A stretch of DNA of 64,000 nt from Strongylocentrotus droebachiensis (GCA_035222895.1 JAVYIG010006565.1:51722-115721), one strand, 5' to 3'; shown: positions 45,454 through 57,455, counted from the first letter of the stretch. Made by a program: numbers and translations. Notes: a model not told the origin generated them from the letters alone.

Positions 45454-47246
45454 GATTGGCCAGTAGTTTTGGCGGGACCAGTTTCAATTGACTATTAACA
45501 GTTCATAAATATTCAAACTTCTTTTTATTTTACGTTGGGGCAGGTGAGTTTATGTAACATATTATGCATGTGTGGGCGGACTCAGGATGTATCTTTCAAT
45601 GTGGAGAGATTTGAAAATCGCATGAGTTGCTTTCTCGAAAAGCTAGAATCAAGAGTAAAAAAGGGGACAGATATTCTTTCATAAACGTTGATTAGCTTTT
45701 GCAATCCGGGTTCAATAATTATGTATTTCAATTCTTATAGTTTTGCCATAGCCTACTAATAGTGATTACAAAATCATGAGTGTTCTACCATTTAAGGGTG
45801 TAATTGATAATTTTGCTGAACTCCCCCCCCCCCCCCCCTCCTGTTTTTTGGATATCATATGCCTGGAAAAATGTCATATACCGGCAAATGATTTTGCGAA
45901 CATCGCGCGAAAAACATCTGCAAAATTAATATGCTTTTTCAAACGGTGAGCATTTTACGGTTAAATTGGCTTTTCAGCTACGCCAAAACATTTAAATGCG
46001 CGAAAACAATACAAAATGTAGGTACGATTGTGAATAAATTGAGAACAAAGTTGCCGCTGCTAGTGTGCTTTGCACATGGCTTGCACACTAGTTGCCCTCT
46101 AAACTGTGTTTTTTCTTCGGGGCTGAAGTATTTATGTTACAAGTTTAAACCACGTATATACATATTCATTTTTTTCTTAAAAAAGAAAGGGAAACAAGAA
46201 AGAAAGAAAAGGATAATAATCCTTGTTCAGGATCGCGATTTGAATGGACTTATACATTTTACGTAATTGCAACCAAAAAACAAACAAACTTGGAGACCCT
46301 GCTTTTTTACATGGACACTGCACCCAAAGATTGAAGTCATGTTAATCTTCTTATGAAATTAAGATCAAAAGCTGCTTATCTCTTTCTCATAAGAACCACG
46401 TTGGGTATCATTGAAGCTTGCGCATTAATCCTACGACTTGTATCATTTCAAATTTTCTGAAAAGAATTTAGCAATAAGCTATTGTCATCGAACCCTGGCC
46501 TGACAAGAAAATCCTGGTTGGAGATTGAATTGGTTGCCCCCTCATGAAAAGCCAGCTTCATTTTGTCTTCCCCGATGATTCCGCATATCAAAATTGATCT
46601 GAGCGGTAGTTACCGAGACCTCCTCACTGCGATGCCAGTGCAAATCAAAATTAATTCTCGTTATTGGAATAGAAATTGTCGGTCGACGTACTTAAGCATA
46701 AACAAATTCTTTTCTGTCCTTTCATTCATTGCGAGTTTTGCGACATGCAATGGCGATGCCCCCTCCCGAAACCCGATATGGCATGTCTTTAAATAATTAA
46801 GCAATGTTTAAAAAAAAAGTGTCCCTAAATCTGTTTGTGTTGAGCCCCCCTTTTGTTTATATAACATTCCGGATACGCCAATGGCGAAGGGATTAATTTT
46901 CATGAGGAAGAACATCACTGGAGTTTGTACATTGATTCACAGAAGGTTTTGATGTAATATCTTCTAAGATTGTTATTACAATTTTCAGCGATAAACAATT
47001 CATGTTTATCAACCATTTTATTGACCGCTTTATTCACCCGAGTCATTGGGCCCCTATACGTAAAGACGTCTGAAACCGTAGCTATTTCCGACACATCCCA
47101 CTTCCCGAATTATATCCTTTCAAGCATTTTTTGTTATGTTTGAGGACTGGCGATCCATGCAAAATACTGATAGCCCGTGAAAATATTGTGATCAGTTTTC
47201 GAAAGTCTTTGTAAGTTGTTGTTGTTTTAGCTGAGATATGTTAGTG
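45454..47246. other. AT-rich spacer
   Basis: Contains a 16-C run (45823-45838) and short open frames (45931-46266, 46563-46796) without splice or domain support. Confidence 0.4.
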
Positions 47247-49237
47247 TACCCAATAAACAAAACACTAAAAAGTAACCTCTTTTGGGAGTGTATTTTAAGT
47301 GATTTTAAAGTATGGTGCCTTTTGAACTAAATTTAAACGTTATCGACACGTGCTTTCATTTAAACAAACAAGATACTCCTGTTCACGTTTTCATCTAACC
47401 TAAAAACCACCAATTTATCACGCGACTGGAGTAACGTGATTCCACTTACCTCTGTAAATCACGTGTTTATGACCAAATAACCACTTGACCAAGCAACGAG
47501 TTTTTTGTCCGTTAACCGATGGTGGTGATAAATAAGTAATTATTTGGTCTTGTAAGCACCTTAATTGATTGGTTTCACAGGTTATCCAAGGTTGATGGTA
47601 ATAATCACGTTACTTACACCGGCTAATCGTCTGATTGTTCTGTCCGTGAATCTCTGGTTATATAAAATTAGTAATTCTGAGGTGTCTTACACACCTCTTT
47701 AAATGGTTTCAAAGTTACCATAACTTTCTTGGTTATGATCACGTAGCTAAAACTGATTACTAATCTAAGCTGTGAATCCGTGATATTTAGGTGTGAAAAA
47801 TTAGTAATTATTAGGTGTCTCAAAACACCTATTTAAATGGTAGTCAAAGTTGCCAGCAGTTCCGCGGTGATGATCTCGTGACTCAAACGGATTATTAATC
47901 TAAGCTGGGTATTCCGTGATTTCCAGGTGTGAAAAATGAGTTTTTCTTGGGTGTCTTGATGGTTTGACAGTTACCATTTAAGTTCCGTGGTGATAATCCC
48001 GTGTCTGTTGGCATATTTCTATTTTCACCAGTTGATAACTGAACTGTTGGCATATTTTCATTGCACCAGTTGATAACTGGTCTGTGTGCATATTTCCAGT
48101 TGCACCAGTTGATGACTGCTGGCTGACTGTTGGCATGTTTCCAGTTGAACCAGCTGACACCAATTAATTTGCATATTGAATATGGGGTGCGTGCAGATCT
48201 ATGTTTTTTAAACATTTTATCTGAATTTACAGCATATTTCTTAATTACTGATGATTTAGTTATATGCAATTCATTTCGAAAATACTACAAATATAAATTA
48301 CCAGTTATTAGGACATTTCGCTACTTCGTATGAATTACATTTAATTAAACACGAATAAGGAAAACATTAACTAGAACTAAAATAATTACAATAAAATACA
48401 AGTATATGAAGACAAAAATCGATAAATTAAATCATGTAAGTCTACTTATTACCAATGCCCTTTACATTGGAAATATAGACGTACCAGTATTGAAGTGTTG
48501 TTGCCGTTCAACTGGTTAGAAGTTTTACCAAATGGTTCTAATGGCTCAGCTAGACCAGTTGAATTCTAACTGGTCTGGATCAACTAGATTATTTAGCCCA
48601 TTTCAATTTCCGGGGTTACCAGTTGGCATTCACTGGTTCATCAACTGGACCAGTTGCAACTAGCTTACTCCTCTGGGATGTTTGCAACCACCCCCCCCCC
48701 CCCCCCCCCAACCTCACCCCCTCTAATCCCAAACTGCTTCCGGCGCGCCTGGACGTAATTATGGAAGATCCAAAACACGATGCTCAGAAACGGGATGAGA
48801 ACGTCATTAATTTGGTTCATTTATTGTGTAACATTTGCGTAATTATTGGGTTGAACGCGGGTTACAGTAATATATTTCCTCTTCGACGTAATATTCACGT
48901 GAATTTCACGCATATATTTTGACTAAAACTATCACTAACGCTTCACGTGTTTCTGTGAAGCGATAATTTCGTTTATGAAGATGTAATTTCATAACTCAAA
49001 AAATACTGGAGTATTAGGTTTCCAAACCATGGTCTCCAAGGTAGGGATAATCACGTTATTATAATGGTAATATTGCAGTGACAATTGCGTGATTTAGTGT
49101 ACGTGTGTTTTAAGTGACCTAGTGCAATAAACGTATTAACACATTTACGTAAATGTCCGGTGTTTGAAGAACGTAACTCTCCTCAAGTCGATACCTTGAT
49201 ATTGACGTGATTTTCACGTGATTTTGTTTATTGGGTA
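47247..49237. mobile_element. ~2-kb TIR element carrying internal minisatellites
   Basis: The ends are inverted repeats: TACCCAATAAACAAAA at 47247 and TTTTGTTTATTGGGTA at 49222-49237, with TA as outermost dinucleotide. Inside, units of about 120-138 bp recur at 47590, 47725, 47860 and 47980; each carries a GGTRATRATC(A/C)CGT core. Then come four units of about 41 bp (48001-48165) containing CCAGTTGATAACTG-type hairpins. At 48480-48665 there are scattered CCAGTTG and CAACTGG motifs in both orientations. A 19-C run (48691-48709) follows. No transposase frame is present. The minus-strand 124-codon frame is a translation of the 41-bp repeats. Confidence 0.65.
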
Positions 49238-49800
49238 CCATTCAAAAAGACTAAGATGACAAATGATGGCCTTATCACATTTATTATGCTTTTCTCTCCA
49301 TGGAGTAGAACTATCAAAATTATGTTTTTTAAAGAAAATTCTTTCTTTCGAGTAATAGGCGATAACCTTCTACTCTAACCCAAACCGGTGAAAATCCACC
49401 TGAATTATATTTCTTGGAGTTTATCAATTTTTTGTTGTAAATTCGAACATCGGAAGTTGCGCTCAACTTTTTGTCAATATCTTATATTATCTTGATTCTA
49501 CTGTCATTCGATTGTTGTATTTTAATCAATAAAAGCGGAAAAGGGAAAAACTGAGAGAAGTTGCACTCAACGGGAAATTTCCCTTTTAAACAAGAAACCA
49601 AATGCCTGAGATCGAGTTTCAGTACATTTTTATGAACGAACGGTTTTTGATATCCTGGACCAGTATTGACTTTTATTTGCAATTCCAGGAGAAGAGGGTA
49701 TAGCATTAAAAAACGATGCATTAACGTCAACTTTGAGCTATTTGCCACTCTTAAAACAAGAATTCCTGCCATTGTGTTTATTCTGAAATAGGCCTATTAC
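49238..49800. other. AT-rich spacer
   Basis: No supported feature. Confidence 0.4.
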
Positions 49801-49810
49801 TTATTTTTCA

Positions 49811-49860
49811 ATGGGAAAGGCGCTATATAAATTGCTATTAATATTATTACTATCGCTATT
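49811..49860 (+). repeat. Retroposon-type tail (GGCGCTATATAAAT…)
   Basis: GGAAAGGCGCTATATAAATT followed by ATT-rich repeats is the kind of 3' tail shared by many SINEs and L2/CR1-like LINEs. It directly abuts the reverse-transcriptase relic. Confidence 0.45.
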
Positions 49861-50013
49861 GCCTTCGGGACGTGGATTCCCCAGGGCGTCATATTGGGAC
49901 CTCTTTTGTTCATTATATTTGTGATGGCTCTATTTTCCTGTAAACTGTGTATTGATGTGATATTTGCTGGTGAAAGTGATGTCTCGCTTAGGCATCCATT
50001 GGATATGCCTTTA
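49861..50013 (+). pseudogene. LINE reverse-transcriptase fragment
   Basis: A plus-strand frame open for about 50 codons reads TWIPQGVILGPLLFIIFVMA and, about 15 codons later, VIFAGESDV. The first block matches the conserved GxPQGSxLGPLLFxIYxND motif of non-LTR retrotransposon reverse transcriptases. The second is in the place of the catalytic (F/Y)ADD motif, with the two aspartates changed to G-E. The fragment stops at TAA (50011-50013) and lacks the rest of the polymerase, so it is a dead remnant. The clade (CR1, L2, Jockey or similar) cannot be fixed from so little sequence. Confidence 0.75.
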
Positions 50014-51070
50014 TAATATACTGATTAACCTTATACATGTACGTGTATCGTTATTTCGCTCTAATTTTAAATCAAAGCCGTAATTTGACAATTTAAAAAG
50101 GAAGTTTACGGATGGGCTGGCACTTATTTGACCTTAGTATAATAATAGATGTGTGCGTTCTTTCCTGAAAAAATATTGTCTGTAAAGAGTTCCCAGGGAC
50201 TTCTTAAAGTTAACTTTGACTTCTTGTATAGGGCACATGATTTCCATAAAAAGTGATTTGTCTATAATGCAGTAAATGGGTTAATTGGACAAGCAAATTG
50301 CAAATGGTAAAAATAAACTGACAAAAATATGGTTGAGTTTTTCAATCATTAAAACGACACATGGTCGGGATTACTTAATCGATTGTGTTCATTGTATTTG
50401 CTCAATATGTTCATCCTTAGCTGTCACCGTTTATTTGTAATCTGGATCATGAAGTGCAGCTTTGCTTGCAATCTTTGAAATATCCGTCATGTTTAGTCAC
50501 CACCAGGACTCAAGGTAACCTAGCAACAAAATTGGAACCATCTTTTGAAAAGAATGTTATGACCTCTTCATGAATTAACAATTCTGAAAAAGAATCCAAT
50601 TACCTCGCACTTACAAACGAACATGAATGGATTGTTATGTTGTATGGCACACTGATTTTTCCTTTTCAATTAGGGTCTCAAGAAAACTATTTATGATTAT
50701 TTCAGTCTACTGAACGGGATAGAGCATTAGTCAACTAAAGGGGAGGTCTGCAACTATAAAAAAAAAAATAAAGAGCAAAAATGATCATCCAAATACAAAG
50801 CTACTTTACAAATAACAATTTGAACAGAGAGAGTCCGACTTAAGGAAGATTATATTTCTCCGCTTTGTGTGTACCCTTTGATACTATCACCTTGTGTGTT
50901 CCACAAATTACTGATGTTACACGCGATAGAAATTTTAAGTTACTTAGTGATACATAAATAAGATCATCTGGGCAATAGTGGACCAATATTGATAGACGTA
51001 TTTGGGACCCTCCTAACAGGAAGTGCTTGTGTGACCAGCTGTCAACAGTTATATGTTAATACCTGAACGG
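50014..51070. other. AT-rich spacer
   Basis: No supported feature. Confidence 0.4.
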
Positions 51071-51237
51071 GCTATACTCATGGGCGTAGCCACGGGGGGG
51101 GGGCACGGGGGGGCACGTGCCCCCCCTAAAATTTCCAGGATCGGTTGAAATTTTGTAGACCCCTTTTTTTTACCTCGATCGATTACATGTATGTGCCCCC
51201 CCAAATATCAAACTCTGGCTACGTGCCTGGCTATACT
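51071..51237. mobile_element. hAT-type MITE, 151 bp plus 8-bp TSD
   Basis: The element 51079-51229 starts CATGGGCGTAGCCA and ends TGGCTACGTGCCTG, imperfect inverted repeats. The direct repeat GCTATACT flanks it exactly (51071-51078 and 51230-51237). G- and C-runs inside the ends can pair. It is non-coding. Confidence 0.85.
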
Positions 51238-51450
51238 GCACAACATATACCGCAACAAATTTGAAAAAGAAGTGTTGTACCATTGGACCTGCATTTTGGA
51301 CACGAACCTATACAGTCAGACAATTAAAACCTTGTACATGTACCAGATATAAACATTGCAATATGACTATGTGTGAAGGTTGTTAGTTATTTAAATCTAA
51401 TGTCATGGTTTCTACTCGTACGTGACCATTTTTGTATATATTTTTTTTAG

Positions 51451-51614
51451 ATCGGTCACATTTCAGTGTATCCAGTTTGCATATTATTCCAACGATCTTT
51501 GCCAAGTTGAAAACAACATTCCAATTTATGTCACGTAGCCAAAAACGATTAAGACCATCTACAGAAAATGCAGAATGGGATATTGGTCTGTCTACTAAAT
51601 CGGATGGAAATTAA
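51451..51614 (+). CDS. Candidate terminal exon, uncharacterised
   Basis: TTTTTGTATATATTTTTTTTAG gives a very good acceptor. Entered after one base of a codon, the frame is open for 53 codons to TAA. It reads RSHFSVSSLHIIPTIFAKLK, then a basic stretch SRSQKRLRPS and an acidic/polar end ENAEWDIGLSTKSDGN. This looks like a genuine cytoplasmic C-terminal tail. An ATTAAA overlaps the stop region, but no canonical AATAAA is close. Upstream exons are not identified; none of the preceding open frames has a compatible donor that I could find. Confidence 0.35.
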
Positions 51615-52959
51615 ATATTAAGCTCGGCGACAAGAAGAAATACAAGATTGGTAACATGGGTATGATGATGGCAACCGTTTTATATTCACACCCCCTCTGG
51701 CGCCGCTTTTGTGTGGATTCATAAACCCACTGGCACGACCGTCAGTCGTACCAAAACTGCTCGCGACGAAAAGTCCCTACTCTTTTATTCATGGCGGCAA
51801 AAAGCGGCCTAATGAAGCTCTGTTTTATTTCTTGAGTTTATCTTGAAATTGTTCTGGGACTTGGAGTATTGCCCCCGGTCCCTAAACGTGTTAGCTCGTT
51901 CTATTACCGGGACTTGCTTTGCTCCTGAAACTTCTTTGGGTGCCGTTTTGGGAACCAAATGCATTGACTTCGGTCGAGGTAAAGAAGACAAACTTTGACT
52001 CGGTGATCAATCAACAACTAGGGTGAACTTTGAACAAAAGAATCGAGGGGCCTGATTGAGGTCGCGTGAGGTGTACAGAATGGATGTCAAACATCACACG
52101 GGCGCCATGATCAGGGTTGAAGGAGCTATTTGATATGTCTGTAATGGGTATATACACAAAACATTTTGGTCAACTATTATTAGATAGCCATCACTAAGGA
52201 ATTTAAATGATGAAGGATTTCTTAGTAGATTCTACAGACCTAAGAACAAGAAAAAAACATTAAAAAGATGAAAGACACACAAGAGCAAAAGCTAGAGACG
52301 ATGAGATGTATAGGGCAGAATGGCAGATGACCTAAGCCATTACAGTTGACAACTAAATTATTCATATCCTAACCAATTTTTATTTTTTTAAAGTAATATA
52401 CTATTTGGAAAATTGATTTGTCCCAATTCATATTTCTTCAGAATGTGACATATAAAAGCTCAAATCTAAAAGAATTCAATAAAGGCCCTAATTAACCAAT
52501 CTACATGCCCTCCTTGAGTTACGAAAACATAAAAACAAAAAATGTAGAATGGGTATGAATTATTTAGTTGTTAACTGTAAGTATTACTTTAATGACCAAT
52601 GTTATTGAAGGCTATAATAGAGATTTCCCCTCGCATCCCTATTGGATTTAAGAATTGATATAATCCCTTTCAGGAGCCGAGCAATTTCAGCAGGAGTTTA
52701 GCTTTCTCCATTTCCTCTTTTACTTTGATTAAAACAAGGTTTTGTTCTTCCTAAGCCCAGATCTGAATATTGTCGACGAACAGAAAGTATTTAAACAATA
52801 TTTATCCAGACTTCTTGTAGCTGTTTATGTATCTGTTATTATGTAAGCTATTATTATATATCTATATTTTTGTTTTATTTGTTTAACTTTTTCTTTTGTA
52901 TATATCTTAAATATTTCTTTCCTTTTTCTTAATTTACACCAATTCGCTCTTGTCATTAC
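51615..52959. other. Spacer
   Basis: The part 51690-51800 is GC-richer and contains a CACGACCGTCAGTCGT near-palindrome. The rest is AT-rich with no gene supported. A good minus-strand acceptor near 52238 has no exon. Confidence 0.35.
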
Positions 52960-53175
52960 TGTAAGTTCTTATTTTTGTCGTTAGTTTTCCTTATTCATGT
53001 ACTATATATTTAAATGTCTTTTATGTCTATAGGGATCCCTCTGTAAAACATCATTATTATGCTAACAACGCTGAGTAGGGCCATCCCTCCGTCTTCCTGT
53101 TATAATTGTGTTTTTATGATTGTAAATGTATTTTATTTTAGATTGACGGAAAATAAATACAATCCAATACAATAA
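52960..53175 (+). repeat. Probable LINE 3' UTR end
   Basis: T-rich sequence is followed by GCTGAGTAGGGCCATCCCTC and a poly(A)-signal-bearing tail (GGAAAATAAATACAATCCAA, then TACAATAAA). The short repeated tail unit is typical for the 3' ends of CR1-like elements. No reverse-transcriptase coding sequence is attached. Confidence 0.45.
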
Positions 53176-53322
53176 ATTGTTTCTAGTACCATGAAGCATT
53201 AGCTTGAAACTAATATATACAAATATTCAGGATTTGTAGAAGGCCTAACAGATCTACGATGTCTAAATATAAGCGCTTTACAGATGTATCGTTACTCAGT
53301 CAGAGGATTCAAGGCTGTCTGC

Positions 53323-53545
53323 ACATTCTCCACTCCCTGGGGTGCATTTTAATCAGGAGCCTTTCATTTACAGACGCTCATAATGCTGAAAAGACCCCGA
53401 TGACTTAAGCATCTACGGGTAACCGTTTAACACCTGGATGGAGAGAAGCAATGTTCATTAAGGTCGCGAGTGCCATGCCGAGGATCGAACCCACGACCCT
53501 CTCATCTCCAGCCAAGTGTTTAAACCACTCGACTTCTAAACCTCT
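53323..53545 (-). repeat. tRNA-derived SINE, family C
   Basis: The minus-strand head GTCGAGTGGTTTAAACACTT (box A) and GTGGGTTCGATCC (box B) are well preserved. The distal block CTCCACTCCCTGGGG (plus reading) matches the copy at 6455-6668. Confidence 0.75.
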
Positions 53546-54124
53546 ACCAAACTAATATGCTTTCCTACTGCAAACCAATCATATGCCAAAGTTATCTTCA
53601 TTTATTGTTCATTGTACGCTCTCTAAAAGATGATGCGATGTTTCCTTTTTCAACTTTCGTGAGATTTACTTTTTATCCGTTTTTGTCTGCGATGATGATA
53701 TAATAGACGAGAGTCTGTAATACGTCTCAAAAATCTGTCTGGGGGTGGGAGGGATTTAGATCTGTGTATTATGACATGAGGTAACGCCCTTCTGGCCCCA
53801 ACTTCTATGTATTAATCCAAGGGACCAACGATATAGACGGATTAAGATCAATCTATGAGAAATGTTTTATTGAGTGGGTTACAGCTAAATACTGTGGGGG
53901 CGGGAAACCAAACGAAATAAGTGTAAACTCTCTATAAAACACTCCACTTGCTTTTATCCGTCATTGTTGAGAAGATAACAGAAAGGGGCCTGAACAGCTA
54001 GTGTTACATTTAACAAATTTTTCTATGGTTTATTCAACGGGAACATCACGTAAAGATCAAAGTATTAGGAAAGTTCCATTGAAAGATTCAAGCTGACTAT
54101 TGTGAGAGCTTGTGTGTGTGTGTG

Positions 54125-54230
54125 TAATTAGGTTTTTACACACGTGTATCAATCAGATAAGATTATTTACATCTGAATACCGACCTTTAACGTCATCATC
54201 CGAAAGACGTGACTCAGTTTCGATCCTGAA
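54125..54230 (-). repeat. Interspersed SINE-tail repeat, copy 1
   Basis: Matches the reverse complement of 62801-62904: shared ACGTGTATCAATCA, CCGAAAGACGTGACTCAGT and a CGATCC/CGACCC end. A TG microsatellite is directly upstream. The CTTTCGGATG…TTAA…GGTCCC pattern (minus sense) is common in invertebrate tRNA-derived SINE bodies. Confidence 0.7.
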
Positions 54231-55003
54231 TCCTCCAGGTTGAATCATTTTTTACTTCGATTGTTAGCTGGATTGCAGGTGCAACGCCACAACGCCCCCT
54301 TGTGAGAGCGACAAGCCGATTGAACATAAGTTGTAGGTACACAATGGACGTAGTATATAGGTCCATGGGTACACTAGAAGAGACCATCTCACAGAGTCCC
54401 ACAGCACGCATGGCATAAACATTTCATTTTGTTATCCTTGAAACGATAAGACGTTGAAGGTGAAGGCCCCACTCCTTGCTGGTCCAAATATTCAGAATCC
54501 GTAGTACCAACTTTAGATTTGTTTTGGGGTATAGTTTTAAGTACTGGTGACCGCAAGTCCCAGATAAGATTTATTTTGGGGGTCAGGTTTTGGTTAGAGT
54601 TAGGGTTGCATGAGTTACGGTGAAGTTTCATTGGATTAACTTGACGTTACACAAAAGGGGCCGTAGGTTCAAGAGATGCGTCGTTCTTCGGAATGGCCAT
54701 CCCCACGATACGTAGAATACATACATAGCGATTTCTAGAAGATATATATTTCCATATGATACGCGCCAGATTACAAGGTTGTAAAAATAGAAAATTCATT
54801 CAGGTTTTGCCTTGAGCATTTTATTACAAAATCACTCTTTGGTTTTTTGGTTGTTTTTGTCTTACTAATTTTAAATGAATTCAAGAGGAACGTGTTCCAT
54901 GTAATAAGATGAAACTAAACATCTACGCATGCAGTCTGATCACCGTGGAAACACATTGATTGGTTGTTAAAACGTTTGCATAATTTATGCCATATTCGCT
55001 TTT
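54231..55003. other. Spacer
   Basis: No supported gene. Two overlapping minus-strand frames of 65 and 80 codons lack splice or domain support. Confidence 0.35.
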
Positions 55004-55548
55004 ACCATGTTTGCATGGGTATTGATTCTTTTTCTGTTCGCTGCTAACCTTGAACTGACATAGAAACACCATGATTTTCATTGTGGAAAACAGCTTTAAA
55101 ATGTTCAGTGGCGACGCTGATTTCTTTTAGTTTCTAAGGAAAAGAGGAGACCTTTTGGTAGAAAAAGGTCGTATTCACTCTAACCATTTTTTGTATTGGT
55201 ATCGATTGCTTTTCTTTACGCTGCTGAACTTGATCTGACATTGAAAAACAACACGATTTTGGTTTTGAAAAACATTTCTTTTATAAATCAGTAGCGACAT
55301 TGCTATTTTTGTATGTTGGGTATCTAAGGCAGAGGGGACACCTCGTGGTAGAAAATTTCTTATTGACTCTCACCATGTTTGCATGGGTATCGATTCTCTT
55401 TCTTTTCGCTGCTGAAAATGAACTGACATAGATATTACATTATTTGTATTTTGTAAAACAGCTTTTTTTTTAAATTAGTAGCGACATTGATATTTTTGTA
55501 TTGTTGGTATCTAAGGGGAAGAAGAGACTGGTCGTATAAAAAAACTGG
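55004..55548 (+). repeat. Three-unit tandem repeat, 179-189 bp unit
   Basis: Units begin at 55004, 55183 and 55372 with ACCATxTTTxxATxGGTAT. Each carries TTTCGCTGCTGAA-like and CTGACATxGAxA blocks, AAAACA, GTAGCGACATTG and a TATCTAAGG end. Units 1 and 3 share the start ACCATGTTTGCATGGGTAT. Confidence 0.9.
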
Positions 55549-56637
55549 CGTAATGACATGAAAAGATCTTCATAAACAACTAACTTCAATAGAACTTCGG
55601 ATGGAAAGGGTGGCTACTAAAAGACAAACAGGAAGACATGTGAATATTATAGGGGCCTATGTGAAACTAACCCATTCTACCAAAATAAATGTGTAAAGTG
55701 GTAGATCTATAGATTTTTTTATGAGATAAAGATGCGTACAAATGAAAGTCACGTAGATATTCAGGGCTTTCAAGTAAAAGTGCTTACCTCCCAAAAATTA
55801 ACAAAAGAAAGGTCATATACCTACGTGAAACTATCCCATTCTATACAAAGTTTTATTTATAGAAGGGGGTTTTGTATTGTTGCAGTTAATGTCCCTGATG
55901 GGTCCTTTATTAATCCAAATATTTGGGTCGAGCTTAGGTTCAGGTTTGACCAATAGCAAGGGATTTTAGTCTATTTCGGTCATCATTTTATGCCATTCTT
56001 TTTTAGGGAGGGGTGGGATTTAAAGTGACATTATGAAAATATTGGAGATATGACTCTTGCAAGGCATGTCCCTGACCTGCAATGAACTAAAACAACAACA
56101 TTAACATTTCATTGTGGGATTTATTGTGTATAGATAAGGAATTGATCTCTAAATTATTTTTCAGTAAAGTTACCCTGAGTTAGTACTGTCAGCACAGAAA
56201 AAAAACACCCAGAAAGGCCGATTATCAATTCTGTATCTAGATCTTACCCACTTTATGGTGTCATATTTATCAGGGTCAGGCTCATTTAAGATGCCTAGCA
56301 CAGTGTTACACCGGGGAGAGTCAATATATGATTTCGCAAATTAACATTAAAAAGTAGGTGAACCGGGTTTGTAGCTCATTTAAGATGCCTAGCGCAGTAT
56401 TTCACTAGGGAGTGTCAATATTTGATTTCGCAAATTAATACTAAAAATTAGGTGAACGATCTCGGTGAAATTCATGTAAGGATTAATACTCGGAATGCAT
56501 TTGAAAGATTCAGAGAGTGAGGTTCAAGAAAGGAGTACAAGAAGGTGAAATATGTATGTATTTGAATGAAAAGAAGTAACTTAGGCCAATTTTTCATGCA
56601 ATCCCTGTGAGCCCTATTCTTGAAAAGTAATACAATT
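55549..56637. other. Spacer with local repeats and a possible minus-strand intron
   Basis: CCTAxGTGAAACTAxCCCATTC occurs twice (about 55657 and 55822), and ATTTAAGATGCCTAGC also twice (about 56284 and 56378). On the minus strand a GGGAG|GTAAGC donor (55787) and a TTTGTCTTTTAG acceptor (55617) would bound a 170-base intron, but the flanking frames are not coding-like. Confidence 0.35.
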
Positions 56638-56870
56638 GTAGAGGTGTCGTGGTCTACTGGATACGTCACCGGACTGTGGGTCACATGGTTTGCGCTTCGA
56701 GCTTCGCCGTGGCACTAATTTCCTTTCGTCAGGACATTAAACTTCAATTGCCACTTTCCACCCAAGTAAGATGCGAACATGTGCGGATTATGAATTGAAT
56801 CCAATGACAGGGTAATAATAATTTTTATGTAAAGCGCTTAGAAATATATTATAAAGCGCTTTAAAAGGGG
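56638..56870 (+). repeat. tRNA-headed SINE, family E
   Basis: The head GTGTCGTGGTCTACTGGATA is box-A-like; box B is degenerate. The body ends in AAAGCGCTTAGAAATATATT and a second AAAGCGCTTTAAA, a tail type shared by many SINEs. Confidence 0.55.
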
Positions 56871-57110
56871 AAAGAGATAGAAAGAGACGAGAGTTAGATA
56901 AGGCGAGATACGAGGCATGTCTTTTCTGGACCTACTTTTTAATACATTTTAGCGCACGTTTTCTCGCGACCTCTCTTTATCTCTATACTCTTCTAAGCCA
57001 TCGTAAAGCTGTATTCAATCAATGTTTTATTTCATTTCTTTACACTTATTTTGTGTTGTGTGTACTATTTATTCGTCTATTAATGTGATAACTATGTCAT
57101 TCGATATACT

Positions 57111-57455
57111 TTAAAGGTATAGACCAGTTCTGGTCATGTGATTGCATTGTGAAAGAAACGCTGTGGAATCGATCAGAAAAGGTTGATCATCTAGCATATA
57201 AGCATTGGTGTTTACTTCAAGGTTCTGGAATCATCAAAATGATAAGAAATTCGGCCCAGTTACAAGCACTGTACACAGAAAGATGTATATGGGACTACGC
57301 GATATCTATCCAGTCCGGATAGATATAATAAGTTTACCAAATATAGTAGGCGGTTTCCCGGCACAATTTGTATCATCACGTATTAGTTTTAAAAAAATAT
57401 TCTTTCACATAAGAGCTTCCATTTCATTTTTTCCAAAACTGGTCTAAACCTTTAA
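57111..57455. mobile_element. TTAA-flanked MITE, 345 bp
   Basis: Starts TTAAAGGTATAGACCAGTT and ends AACTGGTCTAAACCTTTAA, inverted repeats with one mismatch and TTAA at both borders. The interior contains blocks shared with 14936-15120. Consistent with a piggyBac/Kolobok-type non-autonomous element. Confidence 0.85.

Noticed and set aside
47895-48269. 124-codon minus-strand frame with internal peptide repeats (VINWC.., NMPT..)
   Set aside because: The peptide periodicity is simply the 41-bp minisatellite inside the 47.2-49.2 kb element.
55617-55787. 170-base minus-strand intron
   Set aside because: Splice sites look good, but the flanking frames give only a 19-codon product and the area contains local repeats.
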